This document shows, in pieces, positions 47,073 through 57,379 of a stretch of DNA of 64,000 nt. Numbering within the stretch: the stretch's first letter is position 1; each line of letters starts with the position of its first letter. The notes beneath the pieces were generated by a model. It searched no databases. It saw nothing but the letters and a program-made list of their open reading frames with translations, and was not told where the DNA came from. Position numbers and translations under genes: made by a program. The stretch spans positions 496,001-560,000 of the forward strand of contig NZ_CP130558.2 in assembly GCF_030534315.2 (NCBI RefSeq). The letters are read 5' to 3'. This DNA is from Thermoanaerobacterium sp. CMT5567-10 (lineage in GTDB: Bacteria; Bacillota; Thermoanaerobacteria; Thermoanaerobacterales; Thermoanaerobacteraceae).

Positions 47073-49115
47073 TTATTTCATCCACAGTATGCTGGTTACA
47101 AGTCTCGGATAGAGACGGCTTCCTCTAGGTGTACCTGTGTCGCTGTTAACCTGGTCTGTAGCACAATCTTCACTGCAAGACACCTGTTGCCACATTGCGT
47201 GTACCCTATCCCACTCAATCTCTTTATCTCCAAAGTCTATATTAAGCACATCTTTTATCACATATTGGCACAAGAATATCTTGCTGTTCCATGTATTCTT
47301 GCTCGTTGAGGAAAGCTTCCAGCCACCAGATACTTCATCTATGCATATGCCCGGTTTCATAATCGTCATAACATGCTTCTTCAATACCTTTATAAGCTCA
47401 CCAAAAACTCCTACCTCGCTTACAAAGTCAGTATATCCTACAACGTACGGATAAACCAACGCCTCAACAGCAGGTATTATCCTAGATGTATTTCCATTTT
47501 CAAATACAGCAGGGATATACTGATTTTCTGTATCAAACTTGCCAACAATTGTATTTGCAGCCTCTTTCGCCTTTTCTAGCGCTTTTTTCGCCTTTTCTTC
47601 CAATCCATTTTCTTTAAATAGTCCATGAAGTACTCCATACGCTGCCCACGTCTTTACGCCAAGGTATAAATTATTTCTTGCCTGACCAAGGCTTTCATCA
47701 AGGCTGTCATAAGTAGTTATCTCTGAGCCATTTTGACATCTTGAACTGTCCACATCCATTATCCCGTCGTTATTCTTATCCCTTGCAATGATGGAATCAA
47801 AGCATTCAGAAAAAACATCCATATTCTTATTAAGCCATTCTTTGTCGTTCATTTTTATGGCATAGACAGAACCTGTCAGCACCCAGTTTAAAAGCTCCTC
47901 ATGAGTCATATAGCTGAAGCATCCTGTAAGGTTAGGAAGTTCATAAGAAGAATACCCTTTTTTAGAAAAGCCATTTGCAACACCCATATCATGTGTAAAT
48001 GCAAGACCTGCTTGATCCTTGTAGCTGTAATTTTCCACGTACAAGTCTAGTGTATTTGTAATAGTCCACGGGTGAAATCTTATTTCCCAGAAGACATGAT
48101 CAACCGTCAAATCAAATGTGTTTATCATTATATATTCGCCTTCATTTACAACCCATAAAGGCGTACCATCAGTTCTTTTCAGAAGCTCAGTGCTGGCATA
48201 ATAGCTGTGAGCAGCATGAGCTAGCAAAAACTGCCTGTATTCATTGAGTCCGCTTTTCCTAAGCTCTTCATCCCTTTCTCTAGCCAAATTTATATAATAA
48301 TCAACATTGTCAAGACCAAACGCAAGGACATCCTCTAGCGACTTAAACACAGAAGTATAGTAAAACTCAGTATCAATTCCTGTCGTTATAATTCCACTTT
48401 GATAAGTTGCTAATGCGATAGTAAATGTTCTCTTGGCACCTGCAGGAACTTTAAATATCAAAGAAGGTGCTCTGCCAAGACCGTGGTTTTGATAATTGCC
48501 ATTTGCCCATGACGTCAAAATATCAAGTCTTGACAGTTCTCTTACATCATCACTTTTTTTGATGGCAAAACCGTATTTTCTTTCAAAGGCACCACCTAAG
48601 TATTTTCCATCTGTAAGCTCAGATAATATCCTTTTTGGTCCTTCAAAGCCAAATATCATCTCAGCATCCTTATCGTTGTCAGTGTTGTCCATCGTCAACT
48701 GCACAAATATAACAGGAGCCAGTACGAGTTTTTTCTCATTTTCATCCATCACTGCAGGATTTTTGACGTATCCAAATGGAGTAAGTATTGAAAATCTAAA
48801 GTTTCCAGCAGTCCATGTGTCTGATGCCCATCCCATTTCCCTTTCTATTTCATCTTCTTTGAAAACTTTTATATTTTTTCCTCTATTGCTGTTAGAAACT
48901 TCTCCTGTAAACTCTTCCTCAGCATTTTTTGTATCATCTTTAATAAATGGAAGTAGGTTTATCACTCCATCTCTTTTGTACCCGATGTAGATATTGTTTT
49001 CAGGCGGTCTAACATCATTTAATACGACGCCACCACCCTTACCGCATTTTCCAATCACAAAACTTGAAAAAGCTCCAAATGCGCTGTGATGCGCATAAAA
49101 AGATTTACTTATCAT
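47073..49115 (-). CDS. Beta-xylosidase, GH52
   Basis: A protein of about 680 residues with the GH52 hallmarks: N-terminal FYAHHSAFGAFSSFVIG, the NEGEY segment (324-328) holding the nucleophile Glu, and TYDSLDESLGQARNNLYL (468-485) holding the acid Asp. GH52 contains only beta-xylosidases, so activity on xylobiose and short xylo-oligomers is likely. There is no signal peptide. The start is ATG 49115 after GAGGTG; a GTG at 49124 overlaps that site. It is probably partly redundant with the adjacent GH39 enzyme but may differ in tolerance of side groups. Confidence 0.93.
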   Translation of the reverse strand: MISKSFYAHHSAFGAFSSFVIGKCGKGGGVVLNDVRPPENNIYIGYKRDGVINLLPFIKDDTKNAEEEFTGEVSNSNRGKNIKVFKEDEIEREMGWASDTWTAGNFRFSILTPFGYVKNPAVMDENEKKLVLAPVIFVQLTMDNTDNDKDAEMIFGFEGPKRILSELTDGKYLGGAFERKYGFAIKKSDDVRELSRLDILTSWANGNYQNHGLGRAPSLIFKVPAGAKRTFTIALATYQSGIITTGIDTEFYYTSVFKSLEDVLAFGLDNVDYYINLARERDEELRKSGLNEYRQFLLAHAAHSYYASTELLKRTDGTPLWVVNEGEYIMINTFDLTVDHVFWEIRFHPWTITNTLDLYVENYSYKDQAGLAFTHDMGVANGFSKKGYSSYELPNLTGCFSYMTHEELLNWVLTGSVYAIKMNDKEWLNKNMDVFSECFDSIIARDKNNDGIMDVDSSRCQNGSEITTYDSLDESLGQARNNLYLGVKTWAAYGVLHGLFKENGLEEKAKKALEKAKEAANTIVGKFDTENQYIPAVFENGNTSRIIPAVEALVYPYVVGYTDFVSEVGVFGELIKVLKKHVMTIMKPGICIDEVSGGWKLSSTSKNTWNSKIFLCQYVIKDVLNIDFGDKEIEWDRVHAMWQQVSCSEDCATDQVNSDTGTPRGSRLYPRLVTSILWMK

Positions 49116-49145
49116 GTGAAACACCTCTTCTCAAGATTATAAATT

Positions 49146-50216
49146 TCATTCTACCTTTATTGCATTTGTTTGAGCCTCTAATGCTAGCTCTATAGCTTTA
49201 AATATATGCTCTTGTGTCATAGCATTTTCTGTCCTGTTTATTGAGTCCAGTATTAATTCACCAAAGAAAGGAAATCCGACTTTCCCCTTTACATCCATAT
49301 GATATTCGCCATCTTTATTTGCTAGGTACACGTGGTCTGTCGTATTTTCTCTAGCAACATCGATATACTTTCTAAGTTCTATATATCCATCTGTTCCTAA
49401 TATAAATAGCCTTCCGTCTCCCCATGTGCCAAGGCCATCTGGAGTAAACCAGTCAAGCCTAAAATAGCCTGTTGCGCCATTATCGCCAACTAGTGTCACA
49501 TCGCCAAAGTCCTCAAAAGTAGGATACTGTTTATGATTGTAATTTGCTACTTTTGCCGATTGGACCCTAGCATCTTTTGCACCTGTGAAAAACAAAAACT
49601 GTTCTATCTGATGGCTTCCTATATCGCACAGTATTCCTCCAAATTTGTCCTTTTCGTAGAACCAGTCAGGCCGTCCTTTTCCTTCTCTATGTGGTCCCAT
49701 GCCAATGACTTGTATTACTCGTCCTATTGCCCCTTTTTCTGCTAATTGTCCTGCATAGACAGATGCTTCATTGTGAAGCCTTTCACCATAGTAGACTGCA
49801 TATTTTCTTTTCGTCTTTTTCACTTTGTCTTTAGCCTGCTCCAGTTGCTCTCTGGTTGTCATAGGTGGCTTGTCTGCAAAGTAGTCTTTGCCAGCATCCA
49901 TGGCTTTTAAGCCTATAGCGCACCTTTCTGATGGTATTGCTGCACTTGCTACCAATTTAACTGAGTTATCCATCAGTATCTCATCTTCGTCTCTGGCCTT
50001 TTTTGCAGTAGGAAATGCTTTTATGAATCTTTCAACTTTCTCTGGGTCCTTGTCATATACCCATTTTACTTCAGCACCTGCTTCTATCAGTCCTTTTGTC
50101 ATTCCATATATGTGCCCATGATCCAGTCCAATTGCTGCAAATTCAAAATCTCCTTCACCGCAGACTTTTTTAGCCCTGCTTTCAGGCATATAGTACATAC
50201 CGTTTTCTCTGCTCAT
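49146..50216 (-). CDS. Gfo/Idh/MocA family oxidoreductase (second of a pair)
   Basis: A protein of about 356 residues. It has an N-terminal Rossmann fold with a modified nucleotide segment (EFAAIGLDHGHIYGM), the DKPPMTT motif corresponding to the catalytic EKP of the family, and GSHQIEQFLFFTG in the C-terminal domain in place of the usual H-x-x-D helix. Such enzymes oxidise or reduce sugars and their derivatives with NAD(P). The start is ATG 50216 after AAGGAGGAAT. It lies 19 bases after the first oxidoreductase gene within the glucuronoxylan operon. The substrate is unknown. Confidence 0.85.
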   Translation of the reverse strand: MSRENGMYYMPESRAKKVCGEGDFEFAAIGLDHGHIYGMTKGLIEAGAEVKWVYDKDPEKVERFIKAFPTAKKARDEDEILMDNSVKLVASAAIPSERCAIGLKAMDAGKDYFADKPPMTTREQLEQAKDKVKKTKRKYAVYYGERLHNEASVYAGQLAEKGAIGRVIQVIGMGPHREGKGRPDWFYEKDKFGGILCDIGSHQIEQFLFFTGAKDARVQSAKVANYNHKQYPTFEDFGDVTLVGDNGATGYFRLDWFTPDGLGTWGDGRLFILGTDGYIELRKYIDVARENTTDHVYLANKDGEYHMDVKGKVGFPFFGELILDSINRTENAMTQEHIFKAIELALEAQTNAIKVE

Positions 50217-50235
50217 TTGGTATTCCTCCTTATTT

Positions 50236-51396
50236 TTACTTAATATCTCTTCCAAATGTTATGCGCTCATCATTGAAATTTTCTACAAACGTTTTTTTCT
50301 CATAAAAATGAGGTACACTTGACATTATGCCATCTACTGTATAAAATGGGTCATCCTTTTTAAGTGGAAGCTTTACAACTTCCCTTGTTGTTGCAGCTTT
50401 GTAGATAACCGTTATAAGCTCTAAGGCATTCCTTCCGTCACTGCCACCTACCAAGATTTCATGTTCTGATTCTAATGCCTTTAATACATCATCTATTTGT
50501 GGAGTATGACCGCTGTACTTTGTTTTTTCCAAGCTGTCATAGTAGTCTTGTATCTTCTTTTCTAGTTCTTCATCTCTGCCTGATGGAAAACCATTGCTGG
50601 ATGCTGTAGATGCATGTACTTTCCATGGAACAGATATCCTCGCCTTTTTCCCTTGAAGTATTATCTGCTGCTCCTCGCCGTGGTGCACAACTGAACTTGT
50701 TATCTGTGCTAACGCACCACTTTTATACTTAAGTATCGCTATCGATATGTCTTCAACTTCGGCGTTGTCGTGTGCTACATTGTTCATAACAGCCTGTACT
50801 TCTTCAGGCATTCCTAAAAGCCATATAAGCATGTCTATATGGTGTATTGCATGATTTAATGTGCATCCTCCACCTTCTTTTTCCCATGTACCTCTCCACC
50901 ACAGATCGTAGTAGGAATGACCTCTCCACCAAAATGAGTCTACTTGTGCATGTACTATACGTCCTGCTAGGCCTGACTCGACGATCTTTTTTAATTTCAT
51001 AAATTGAGTCCTGAAGCGATTCTGCGCTATTACCGACAAGAGTTTTTTGTTTTTCCTTGACGCTTCTATCATTCTGTCGCACTCTTCTAATGATGCTGCC
51101 ATTGGCTTTTCTACGATTACATTCTTTCCATCATTTAAACTTTCCACTGCAATGTCTGCATGTGTGTAAGGCGGCGTGCATATGTCCACCAAATCAACAT
51201 CTTCTCTTTTTAATATCTCTCTGTAATCGCTGTACACAGTGGCATCATCTAAATCAAACCGCCTTTTCTTTTCTTCTGCCTTATCCTTGTAGATGTCTGA
51301 TATTGCTACGATTTTGCACCTATCTTTAAATTCCAAAAAGCCCTGTATGTGGGCAGGTGAAATATTACCTGCCCCAATTATGGCTATATTAATCAT
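50236..51396 (-). CDS. Gfo/Idh/MocA family oxidoreductase (first of a pair)
   Basis: A protein of about 386 residues with an N-terminal NAD(P)-binding motif NIAIIGAGNISPAHIQGF, the catalytic EKPMA (about 95-99) and NHAIHHIDMLIWLLG in the C-terminal sugar domain. These motifs match sugar dehydrogenases of the family closely. The start is ATG 51396 after GGAGGAAG. Position between GH67 and the second oxidoreductase suggests action on glucuronate, 4-O-methylglucuronate or an oxidised xylose product; this is inference only. Confidence 0.87.
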   Translation of the reverse strand: MINIAIIGAGNISPAHIQGFLEFKDRCKIVAISDIYKDKAEEKKRRFDLDDATVYSDYREILKREDVDLVDICTPPYTHADIAVESLNDGKNVIVEKPMAASLEECDRMIEASRKNKKLLSVIAQNRFRTQFMKLKKIVESGLAGRIVHAQVDSFWWRGHSYYDLWWRGTWEKEGGGCTLNHAIHHIDMLIWLLGMPEEVQAVMNNVAHDNAEVEDISIAILKYKSGALAQITSSVVHHGEEQQIILQGKKARISVPWKVHASTASSNGFPSGRDEELEKKIQDYYDSLEKTKYSGHTPQIDDVLKALESEHEILVGGSDGRNALELITVIYKAATTREVVKLPLKKDDPFYTVDGIMSSVPHFYEKKTFVENFNDERITFGRDIK

Positions 51397-51485
51397 AATA
51401 AACTTCCTCCAATCAATCAACTAACTTTATAATCCAAATTTTTAGATTTTTACCGTATTTCTATCTCAAGCTTCGCCTAAGACGG

Positions 51486-53558
51486 TTATTCATAAATTTT
51501 CCTTCCATATTCATCTTTTATGCCTGTCTTTCTGTAAAAATAGGTATTTACAACATCTCTCCACTCTTTAGCATCAACAACCTGTATGTCTAATCTTTCT
51601 AACACGGCTTTAAATATCCCATCGTCTATTTTTCCTTTTAGTTTCATCCAAGATTCCCTTAGTTTTTCTGCCCTTTCCACTCCCTCAAAATGGGTGTCGT
51701 ATATATGCTGAATCACAGTTTTCCCTGATTTCAATTTGTGGTCATAAGGCACATGATGGAAGAAAAGCAAAAGCTCATCAGGACATGTATCGATATTTTC
51801 GTACATTTTCGCAACAGGTTCTTTGTACTGCGCCGTATAACCTGTCCCAGTCGCGACAGTGCGATCAACGCCTATCCCTCTAAAATCGGCGTAGTGATAC
51901 GTTCCCCAATGGGAATATTCATAGCCATCAACATTAGGTCCGTAATGGTGGCCTGGGTTTACCATCCATCCTATCCCAAGAGGACTTGTATACTCCTCAT
52001 ATATCTCCCTGGATTGCAGCAGCATTGGTACAACCGTCTCCAAAACCTCTTTATCGCACCCAAATGTAAGTTTAACCCATTCCTCTGCTATCTCTCTTGA
52101 CGAAAGGTCTGAATTCCATGCAAGCCTTCCGAAACTGAAGAGATTTGATTGTGCAAGAGGATGTCCTGTCCATGACTTACTATCCCCTATGTTTGCTACA
52201 GCGACAATTCCGCCGTATTTTGCTCCAAATAGGCTGCCATTTACCACTTTCTTTACAAACGAGCCTTCGCCTTTCGCAAATGTATCAAAGTCTAAAGCTT
52301 CCTTCCAAAGGGGCACAAGGTAGCATAAATGCTTCTGCTGTCCTGTGTACTCTTGAGTGATCTGAAACTCCATAAAAACATTTGTCTTCTCCATTGCGCC
52401 AAATAATGGCGTAATAGGTTCTCTTATCTGAAAATCCATCGGGCCATTTTTTATTTGCAAGACAACATTATCCATGAATTTTCCATCTAGCGGCTTGAAA
52501 TTGTCATAAGCTGCTTTTGCTCTATCTGTAGAGCGGTCTCTCCAGTCTACCATGCAGTTATATACAAAAGTCCTCCAGATAACAATACCGCCATATGGCT
52601 TTAATGCTTCAGCCAGCATATTTGCACCATCTGCATGATTGCGTCCGTATGTGAATGGTCCAGGTCTAAACTCTGAATCTGCTTTTACTAAAAATCCACC
52701 GAAGTCTGGAATGTAGCTGTATATTTTTGATGCTACATCTTTCCACCAATTCTTAACTTCATCGTCAAGCGGGTCTGCAGTAGAAAGACCACCTATTTCA
52801 ACAGGTGATGCAAAATTTATGCTTAGATATGTCTTTATACCGTAATCTCTAAAGACATCTGCAATCCTTTTTACATCAGGCAAAAATTCATCTGTAATAA
52901 GCTTAGTTTCTTGCTGATGGACGTTGACATTATTTATTACAACGCCATTTATTGCAATAGAAGCAAGTAGCCTTGCATAATCTTTTATCCTCGAAAGATC
53001 TTGGACTATGCGATTATCTTTAAAGAAGATAGATTTTCCCGCATATCCTCTTTCAATATTCCCGTCCATATTGTCCCAATGATTTAATATCCTAAAAGCA
53101 TTTTGAGGATTATCGATGCACAATGCATCTTTCAAAGTTTTACCACTAAATATAGACCTTATCAGGTGAAAAGCACCATATAGTACGCCTTTTTCGCTTC
53201 CGCCAATTACCACCAACACACTGTGACCTTTTTTTTCTACTATCTTTAATACATAGCCTTCACTTTTAAGTTCATCTTCCAAATCAATATCAAATCCTTC
53301 TGCCTTAAAATCATCTGGAGTGCCTACAAAAATGCAATTAGACTCCGGTATATTTTCGACTATTTCTATATCAACATCTTTAATATTCGATAAAGCTTTT
53401 TTTAGCTCATTGACCGCATTGCTAATAATCCTATCATTGCTTTTAACTACAATATAATTAAAATAATCCTTATATCCATCAAGAACTTTTTCATCGCAAA
53501 GTTCATACCTAAGCCAGCAGTCGTACATTCTGTTAACAACTTTTTTATTATTCATCAT
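51486..53558 (-). CDS. aguA: Alpha-glucuronidase, GH67
   Basis: A 690-residue cytoplasmic enzyme that removes (4-O-methyl)glucuronic acid from the terminal xylose of aldouronic acids. The catalytic residues appear as Glu296 (VKADSEF), Asp375 (GPMDF) and Glu403 (ITQE). They are spaced exactly as Glu285, Asp364 and Glu392 of the Geobacillus enzyme. Length is normal for GH67. The start is taken as one of the two adjacent ATGs at 53558/53555; the frame is open further up but without a ribosome site. It follows the binding-protein gene after a hairpin. Confidence 0.95.
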   Translation of the reverse strand: MMNNKKVVNRMYDCWLRYELCDEKVLDGYKDYFNYIVVKSNDRIISNAVNELKKALSNIKDVDIEIVENIPESNCIFVGTPDDFKAEGFDIDLEDELKSEGYVLKIVEKKGHSVLVVIGGSEKGVLYGAFHLIRSIFSGKTLKDALCIDNPQNAFRILNHWDNMDGNIERGYAGKSIFFKDNRIVQDLSRIKDYARLLASIAINGVVINNVNVHQQETKLITDEFLPDVKRIADVFRDYGIKTYLSINFASPVEIGGLSTADPLDDEVKNWWKDVASKIYSYIPDFGGFLVKADSEFRPGPFTYGRNHADGANMLAEALKPYGGIVIWRTFVYNCMVDWRDRSTDRAKAAYDNFKPLDGKFMDNVVLQIKNGPMDFQIREPITPLFGAMEKTNVFMEFQITQEYTGQQKHLCYLVPLWKEALDFDTFAKGEGSFVKKVVNGSLFGAKYGGIVAVANIGDSKSWTGHPLAQSNLFSFGRLAWNSDLSSREIAEEWVKLTFGCDKEVLETVVPMLLQSREIYEEYTSPLGIGWMVNPGHHYGPNVDGYEYSHWGTYHYADFRGIGVDRTVATGTGYTAQYKEPVAKMYENIDTCPDELLLFFHHVPYDHKLKSGKTVIQHIYDTHFEGVERAEKLRESWMKLKGKIDDGIFKAVLERLDIQVVDAKEWRDVVNTYFYRKTGIKDEYGRKIYE

Positions 53559-53647
53559 AATATTATCACTCTCCATAAGCATATATACTACATGACTATA
53601 TTATCATTTTATACCTTTAAAGAAAAATATCTCCTCCTAACATTTTT

Positions 53648-53675
53648 CCCTTTGAAGGCAGAAGCCCTCAAAGGG
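53648..53675 (-). other. Intercistronic hairpin after the binding-protein gene of the glucuronoxylan operon
   Basis: CCCTTTGA (53648-53655) pairs with TCAAAGGG (53668-53675), with additional GGC/GCC pairing in the loop. No T-run follows on the minus strand. It lies in the 147-base gap between the binding-protein gene and GH67. Confidence 0.65.
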
Positions 53676-53705
53676 AATCATCAACAATTTAATACCACTA
53701 TTATT

Positions 53706-55382
53706 TTATTTCATTTTGTCCTTTGTACTTTTATATACATCATTTGTAAGCTTCACTAGCTGGTCAACACCTTTTGAATTAACCTGTTGTACATAGCTAT
53801 TCCAATCCTTATCAATTGATGCAACACCCGTTATAAACTTCAGCATCATTTGTTCTACATAATCACCTATTGGCTGGCTTAACATATTAGCCTGTTCTCT
53901 TTGACTTTCAGTAAATGGTACAGGTGGTGCTATAGGTAACAGTTTTCTTTGAGTATTCACTTGATTTTCAAAGTTTGCTACTTCTGGTGTCATCATTGAT
54001 TCAGCAAGATCTTTTGGTCCGCCATATAACAGACAGAATACACCACCAGAGAATCCATAATCCTTCTGCAAGTTCTTTGTGCCGCTTGGGTTAAGATTCA
54101 TGTAGTTTACATCAGGCATAAGCTGGAATTTGCCATTGACTTTCTGATAAGTCACACCTTCAACGCCCCACTTTGTAAGCGTCAGGCCTGCTTCGCTGTA
54201 CCACAGCCAGTCGACAAACTTAAGAAGTTGTGGGAAGTTTGGATCATCTTTAGCCTTAGCAGATATCATTATACCGTTTTCAAGATGGCTGCCTGCAATT
54301 ACTCCACCTTTTGGACCTGCAAGAGGCAAAATCTGTGTAACTTTGAAATTACCTTGACCTAGTGTCTCATTCATTCTGTTTATCATGTTTTGTATTTCCT
54401 GAGTATTTGTCATAATGACAAATGATTTACCAGTTACAAATTTCTGTACTGCTTGGTCATCTGTCTGTGTGAAGCTTGCTGGATCAAGAAGACCTTCTTT
54501 TACAAGCCTGTTAAAGTATGTTAACATATCTTTGTATTCCTGTGATGTTGGATAAAATTCCCAATCATCTTTTGAACTGTTATACAATACTGTTGATGTC
54601 TGTGTCCAATCAAACAAACCGTCACTGCCAGATACAGGCACACCAAATGTCGGCAATGCTTCACCAATTAAAGCTTTCCCTTGCCATCTGTCTGACATTG
54701 GTATAGAATTAGGATAGAGTTCTTTTAATTTCTTTAATGCCGATTCCAACTCATCCCATGTGTTTGGAACCGGTATATTGTTTTTATCGAATATATCTTG
54801 TCTTATAGCCAGTGAATACTGCATTGTATAATCTTGATGTAACATAGGTAACACATAAAATTTACCATCTGCTTGTTTTAGAGAATCTATCTCCTTTTGA
54901 AGTCCCCACTCTTTTATTTCTCTTGAGAAGTTAGGCATCTGATCTATATAGTCACTTACTGGAAGTATGGCACCGGATGAAACAAACGGTATTTCCGAAC
55001 CTGGGTATGTCTTTGGTATTATCTCTGGCGCCTGACCTGAGCTAATTAAAAGGCTCCTCTTCTGATTATAATCGCTCATAGGCACTATTGTAAGTTTCAA
55101 CGTAACATTTGTAGCATCTTTTATAGCCTTCCACAAAAGCCAATCTTCCTTGTATGGATAATTTGGGTGATCACTGTACAGCATTGTAAATTCTAATGGC
55201 TTATCTGATTTAAAATGTAAGTTCTGCGGGTCTTTACTATTTGTTGCTGTCTGCTCCTGCTTGCTAGTATTTGTGTTACTGTTAGATTCCGTGTTTTTAT
55301 TGCCACAACCTGCCAGTAAAACACCGACTGCCAACACAACAACTAATAAAAATGACAGCAATTTTTTTGCATTTCTACTCAT
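53706..55382 (-). CDS. Extracellular oligosaccharide-binding lipoprotein (LplA type) of the glucuronoxylan operon
   Basis: A 558-residue solute-binding protein with a lipobox LLAGC and a Ser/Asn/Thr linker. The LplA-type core includes PLEFTMLYSDHPNYPYKEDWLLWKAI, LKLTIVPMSDYNQKRSLLISSGQAPEII and GAILPVSDYIDQMPNF. The start is ATG 55382 after GAGGAGG; the longer frame starting at 55484 has no ribosome site and would bury the signal peptide. Presence with GH67 makes aldouronates (methylglucuronoxylotriose and similar) the likely ligand, as for LplA-like proteins of other xylanolytic bacteria. Confidence 0.92.
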   Translation of the reverse strand: MSRNAKKLLSFLLVVVLAVGVLLAGCGNKNTESNSNTNTSKQEQTATNSKDPQNLHFKSDKPLEFTMLYSDHPNYPYKEDWLLWKAIKDATNVTLKLTIVPMSDYNQKRSLLISSGQAPEIIPKTYPGSEIPFVSSGAILPVSDYIDQMPNFSREIKEWGLQKEIDSLKQADGKFYVLPMLHQDYTMQYSLAIRQDIFDKNNIPVPNTWDELESALKKLKELYPNSIPMSDRWQGKALIGEALPTFGVPVSGSDGLFDWTQTSTVLYNSSKDDWEFYPTSQEYKDMLTYFNRLVKEGLLDPASFTQTDDQAVQKFVTGKSFVIMTNTQEIQNMINRMNETLGQGNFKVTQILPLAGPKGGVIAGSHLENGIMISAKAKDDPNFPQLLKFVDWLWYSEAGLTLTKWGVEGVTYQKVNGKFQLMPDVNYMNLNPSGTKNLQKDYGFSGGVFCLLYGGPKDLAESMMTPEVANFENQVNTQRKLLPIAPPVPFTESQREQANMLSQPIGDYVEQMMLKFITGVASIDKDWNSYVQQVNSKGVDQLVKLTNDVYKSTKDKMK

Positions 55383-55519
55383 ACAAATATCCTCCTCTTT
55401 ATTAATCAAATATTTAAATATAGCAGAAAATTTGGTTTTTTTATTTTTAACCATCACCTCCTTAAAAGAATACGAAAGCTTCACCTTCTTTCATTTCTTT
55501 GATATTTAGATACTGTTAA

Positions 55520-56392
55520 TCAACCTTTCAGTGAGCCAATCATGACGCCTTGAACGAAGTACTTCTGTATAAATGGATATACCATCATAATTGGTATTGA
55601 TGTTAGTATGACGCTGGCTGACTTTAAAGTAGCTGATATCTGTGCTAGTTCACTTTGGTCTGAGGTACTGCTAACCGCTGTCTGCTGTGCACCTGCTAAA
55701 ATATTTCTTAAGTAAAGTGCAACTGGAAATTTTGAGCTGTCATCAAGATATATAAATGGTCCAAACCAGTTGTTCCATACACCTACCGCATAGAAAAGCG
55801 CCATAACGTACATAATAGGTTTTGAAAGCGGAAGTACTATTTTAAGCAATATTCCATAAGTGCTCATTCCATCAACTTGTGCAGCTTCTTCCAGCTCAGT
55901 TGGTATACCTTCAAAGAAAGTCTTCATAACCATTACATTGAATGTACTGACAGCACCAGGAAGCACAACGCCCCATATTGTATTTCTCATCCCTAATGCA
56001 TTAACTAATAAGTAAGTCGGTATCAATCCACCGCTAAAAAACATGGTAAATACTACAAATCCAAGTATTATTCCTCTTCCTTTAAGACGCTTTTTTGAGA
56101 GAGGATATGCTAAAAGCGTCGATAAAAACAATGATATAAGAGTCCCTACAATCGTATATATTATCGTGTTTTTGTAGGTGGTCCAGAATTCTTTCTCTGC
56201 CAAAAGAACCTGATAAGTTTTAAGCGTAAGACCTTTAGGATATAATGATACTAAGCCTGCATATACGTATTTTTCACTGCTTAATGATAAACTTACAAGA
56301 TACCAAAATGGATAAAGCGTCACTAAAATTACAATTATCATTATTATTGTGTTTACTACTTTAAATATCTTATATTGCTTTGTTTCTTTCAT
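55520..56392 (-). CDS. Carbohydrate ABC transporter permease (LplC/YtcP type) of the glucuronoxylan operon
   Basis: A 290-residue, six-helix permease. EAA loop is LEEAAQVDGMSTYGILLKIVLPLSKPIMYV; the C-terminus YPFIQKYFVQGVMIGSLKG is the LplC signature. It pairs with the upstream LplB-type protein (15-base gap) and is paralogous to the permease at 36892-37797. Predicted to import aldouronic oligosaccharides. Confidence 0.92.
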   Translation of the reverse strand: MKETKQYKIFKVVNTIIMIIVILVTLYPFWYLVSLSLSSEKYVYAGLVSLYPKGLTLKTYQVLLAEKEFWTTYKNTIIYTIVGTLISLFLSTLLAYPLSKKRLKGRGIILGFVVFTMFFSGGLIPTYLLVNALGMRNTIWGVVLPGAVSTFNVMVMKTFFEGIPTELEEAAQVDGMSTYGILLKIVLPLSKPIMYVMALFYAVGVWNNWFGPFIYLDDSSKFPVALYLRNILAGAQQTAVSSTSDQSELAQISATLKSASVILTSIPIMMVYPFIQKYFVQGVMIGSLKG

Positions 56393-56407
56393 TTATCATC
56401 ACTTCCT

Positions 56408-57379
56408 TTACCATAGACTTGACTCTGTAAATTTTCTCGACAAGTAGTTTGCTGTGTAAACCAATGTAAGACCTATTACTGCTTCAAACATACCGATTGC
56501 AGCCGCATAACTGAAGTTATTTGATACAAGTCCCATTCTATATAGATATGTCGATATGACATCTGCCGTAGAATATGTCAATGGATTATACAGAAGCAAT
56601 ATCTTTTCAAAACCTACGGCTAAAAGACTACCTATATTTAATATCAAAAGAATCATAATCGTTGGCATCATGCCTGGAATAGTTACATATATCGTTTGTT
56701 GCCATCTGCTAGCACCATCAATAATAGCTGCTTCATATAATTCTGGATTGATATTTGTAAGTGCTGCAAGGTAAAGTATAGCGCCCCATCCCATGCCTTG
56801 CCAAATACCTGAAACTATATAAATCGTCCTAAACCATTGCGGTTCTGCTAAAAAGTTTATAGTATGACCAGTGTAGTGTTTTACAATCATGTTTATAACT
56901 CCTGATGATGGATCAAGTATCTGCATTATCATATCTGCCACAACAACCGTTGATATGAAGTATGGCAAGTATGATACTGTCTGTGTAAATCTCTTAAACC
57001 ACGTGCTTTTAATCTCATTTAAAAGCAGTGCAAAAATTATTGGAAATGGAAAGCTTATTACCAAATATTCTACGCTTAAAATTATCGTATTTCTAAAAAC
57101 CTGCCAGAACGATGGATCGTGTATAAACATATTAAAATATCTAAGTCCAACCCATTCTGTGCCATACACAGGACCACCAGGCACAAATCTTCTAAAAGCT
57201 ATAATATTTCCATACATAGGTATATATCTAAAGATGATATAGTACGCTATAGGAAGTATAAGAAGGCTATACAGCTGCCAGTCTTTTTTTATAGCTTTTA
57301 ACGTGTTTTTGAAATTGCTGTTTTTCTTCGTTTTGGTCTTTTCATTGCTTCTGTCTTTATTCATTAAAACCGAATCCAT
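56408..57379 (-). CDS. Carbohydrate ABC transporter permease (LplB/YteP type) of the glucuronoxylan operon
   Basis: A 323-residue, six-helix permease. EAA loop is LYEAAIIDGASRWQQTIYVTIPGMMPTIMI; the N-terminal RYIPMYGNIIAFRRFVPGG is the LplB mark. The start is ATG 57379 after AAAGGGGAT; the longer frame (57415) has no ribosome site. A promoter-like sequence precedes it (57437-57464), so transport genes may also be expressed separately from uxuA. Confidence 0.92.
   Translation of the reverse strand: MDSVLMNKDRSNEKTKTKKNSNFKNTLKAIKKDWQLYSLLILPIAYYIIFRYIPMYGNIIAFRRFVPGGPVYGTEWVGLRYFNMFIHDPSFWQVFRNTIILSVEYLVISFPFPIIFALLLNEIKSTWFKRFTQTVSYLPYFISTVVVADMIMQILDPSSGVINMIVKHYTGHTINFLAEPQWFRTIYIVSGIWQGMGWGAILYLAALTNINPELYEAAIIDGASRWQQTIYVTIPGMMPTIMILLILNIGSLLAVGFEKILLLYNPLTYSTADVISTYLYRMGLVSNNFSYAAAIGMFEAVIGLTLVYTANYLSRKFTESSLW

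Noticed and set aside
47073-49115. Considered as a GH116 or GBA2-type glucosidase
   Set aside because: The NEGEY and TYDSLDESLGQARN segments with the FYAHHSAFGAF N-terminus fit GH52 better.
55383-55484. N-terminal extension of the LplA-type binding protein
   Set aside because: It would place about 34 residues before a clear lipoprotein signal peptide; the ribosome site GAGGAGG belongs to ATG 55382.
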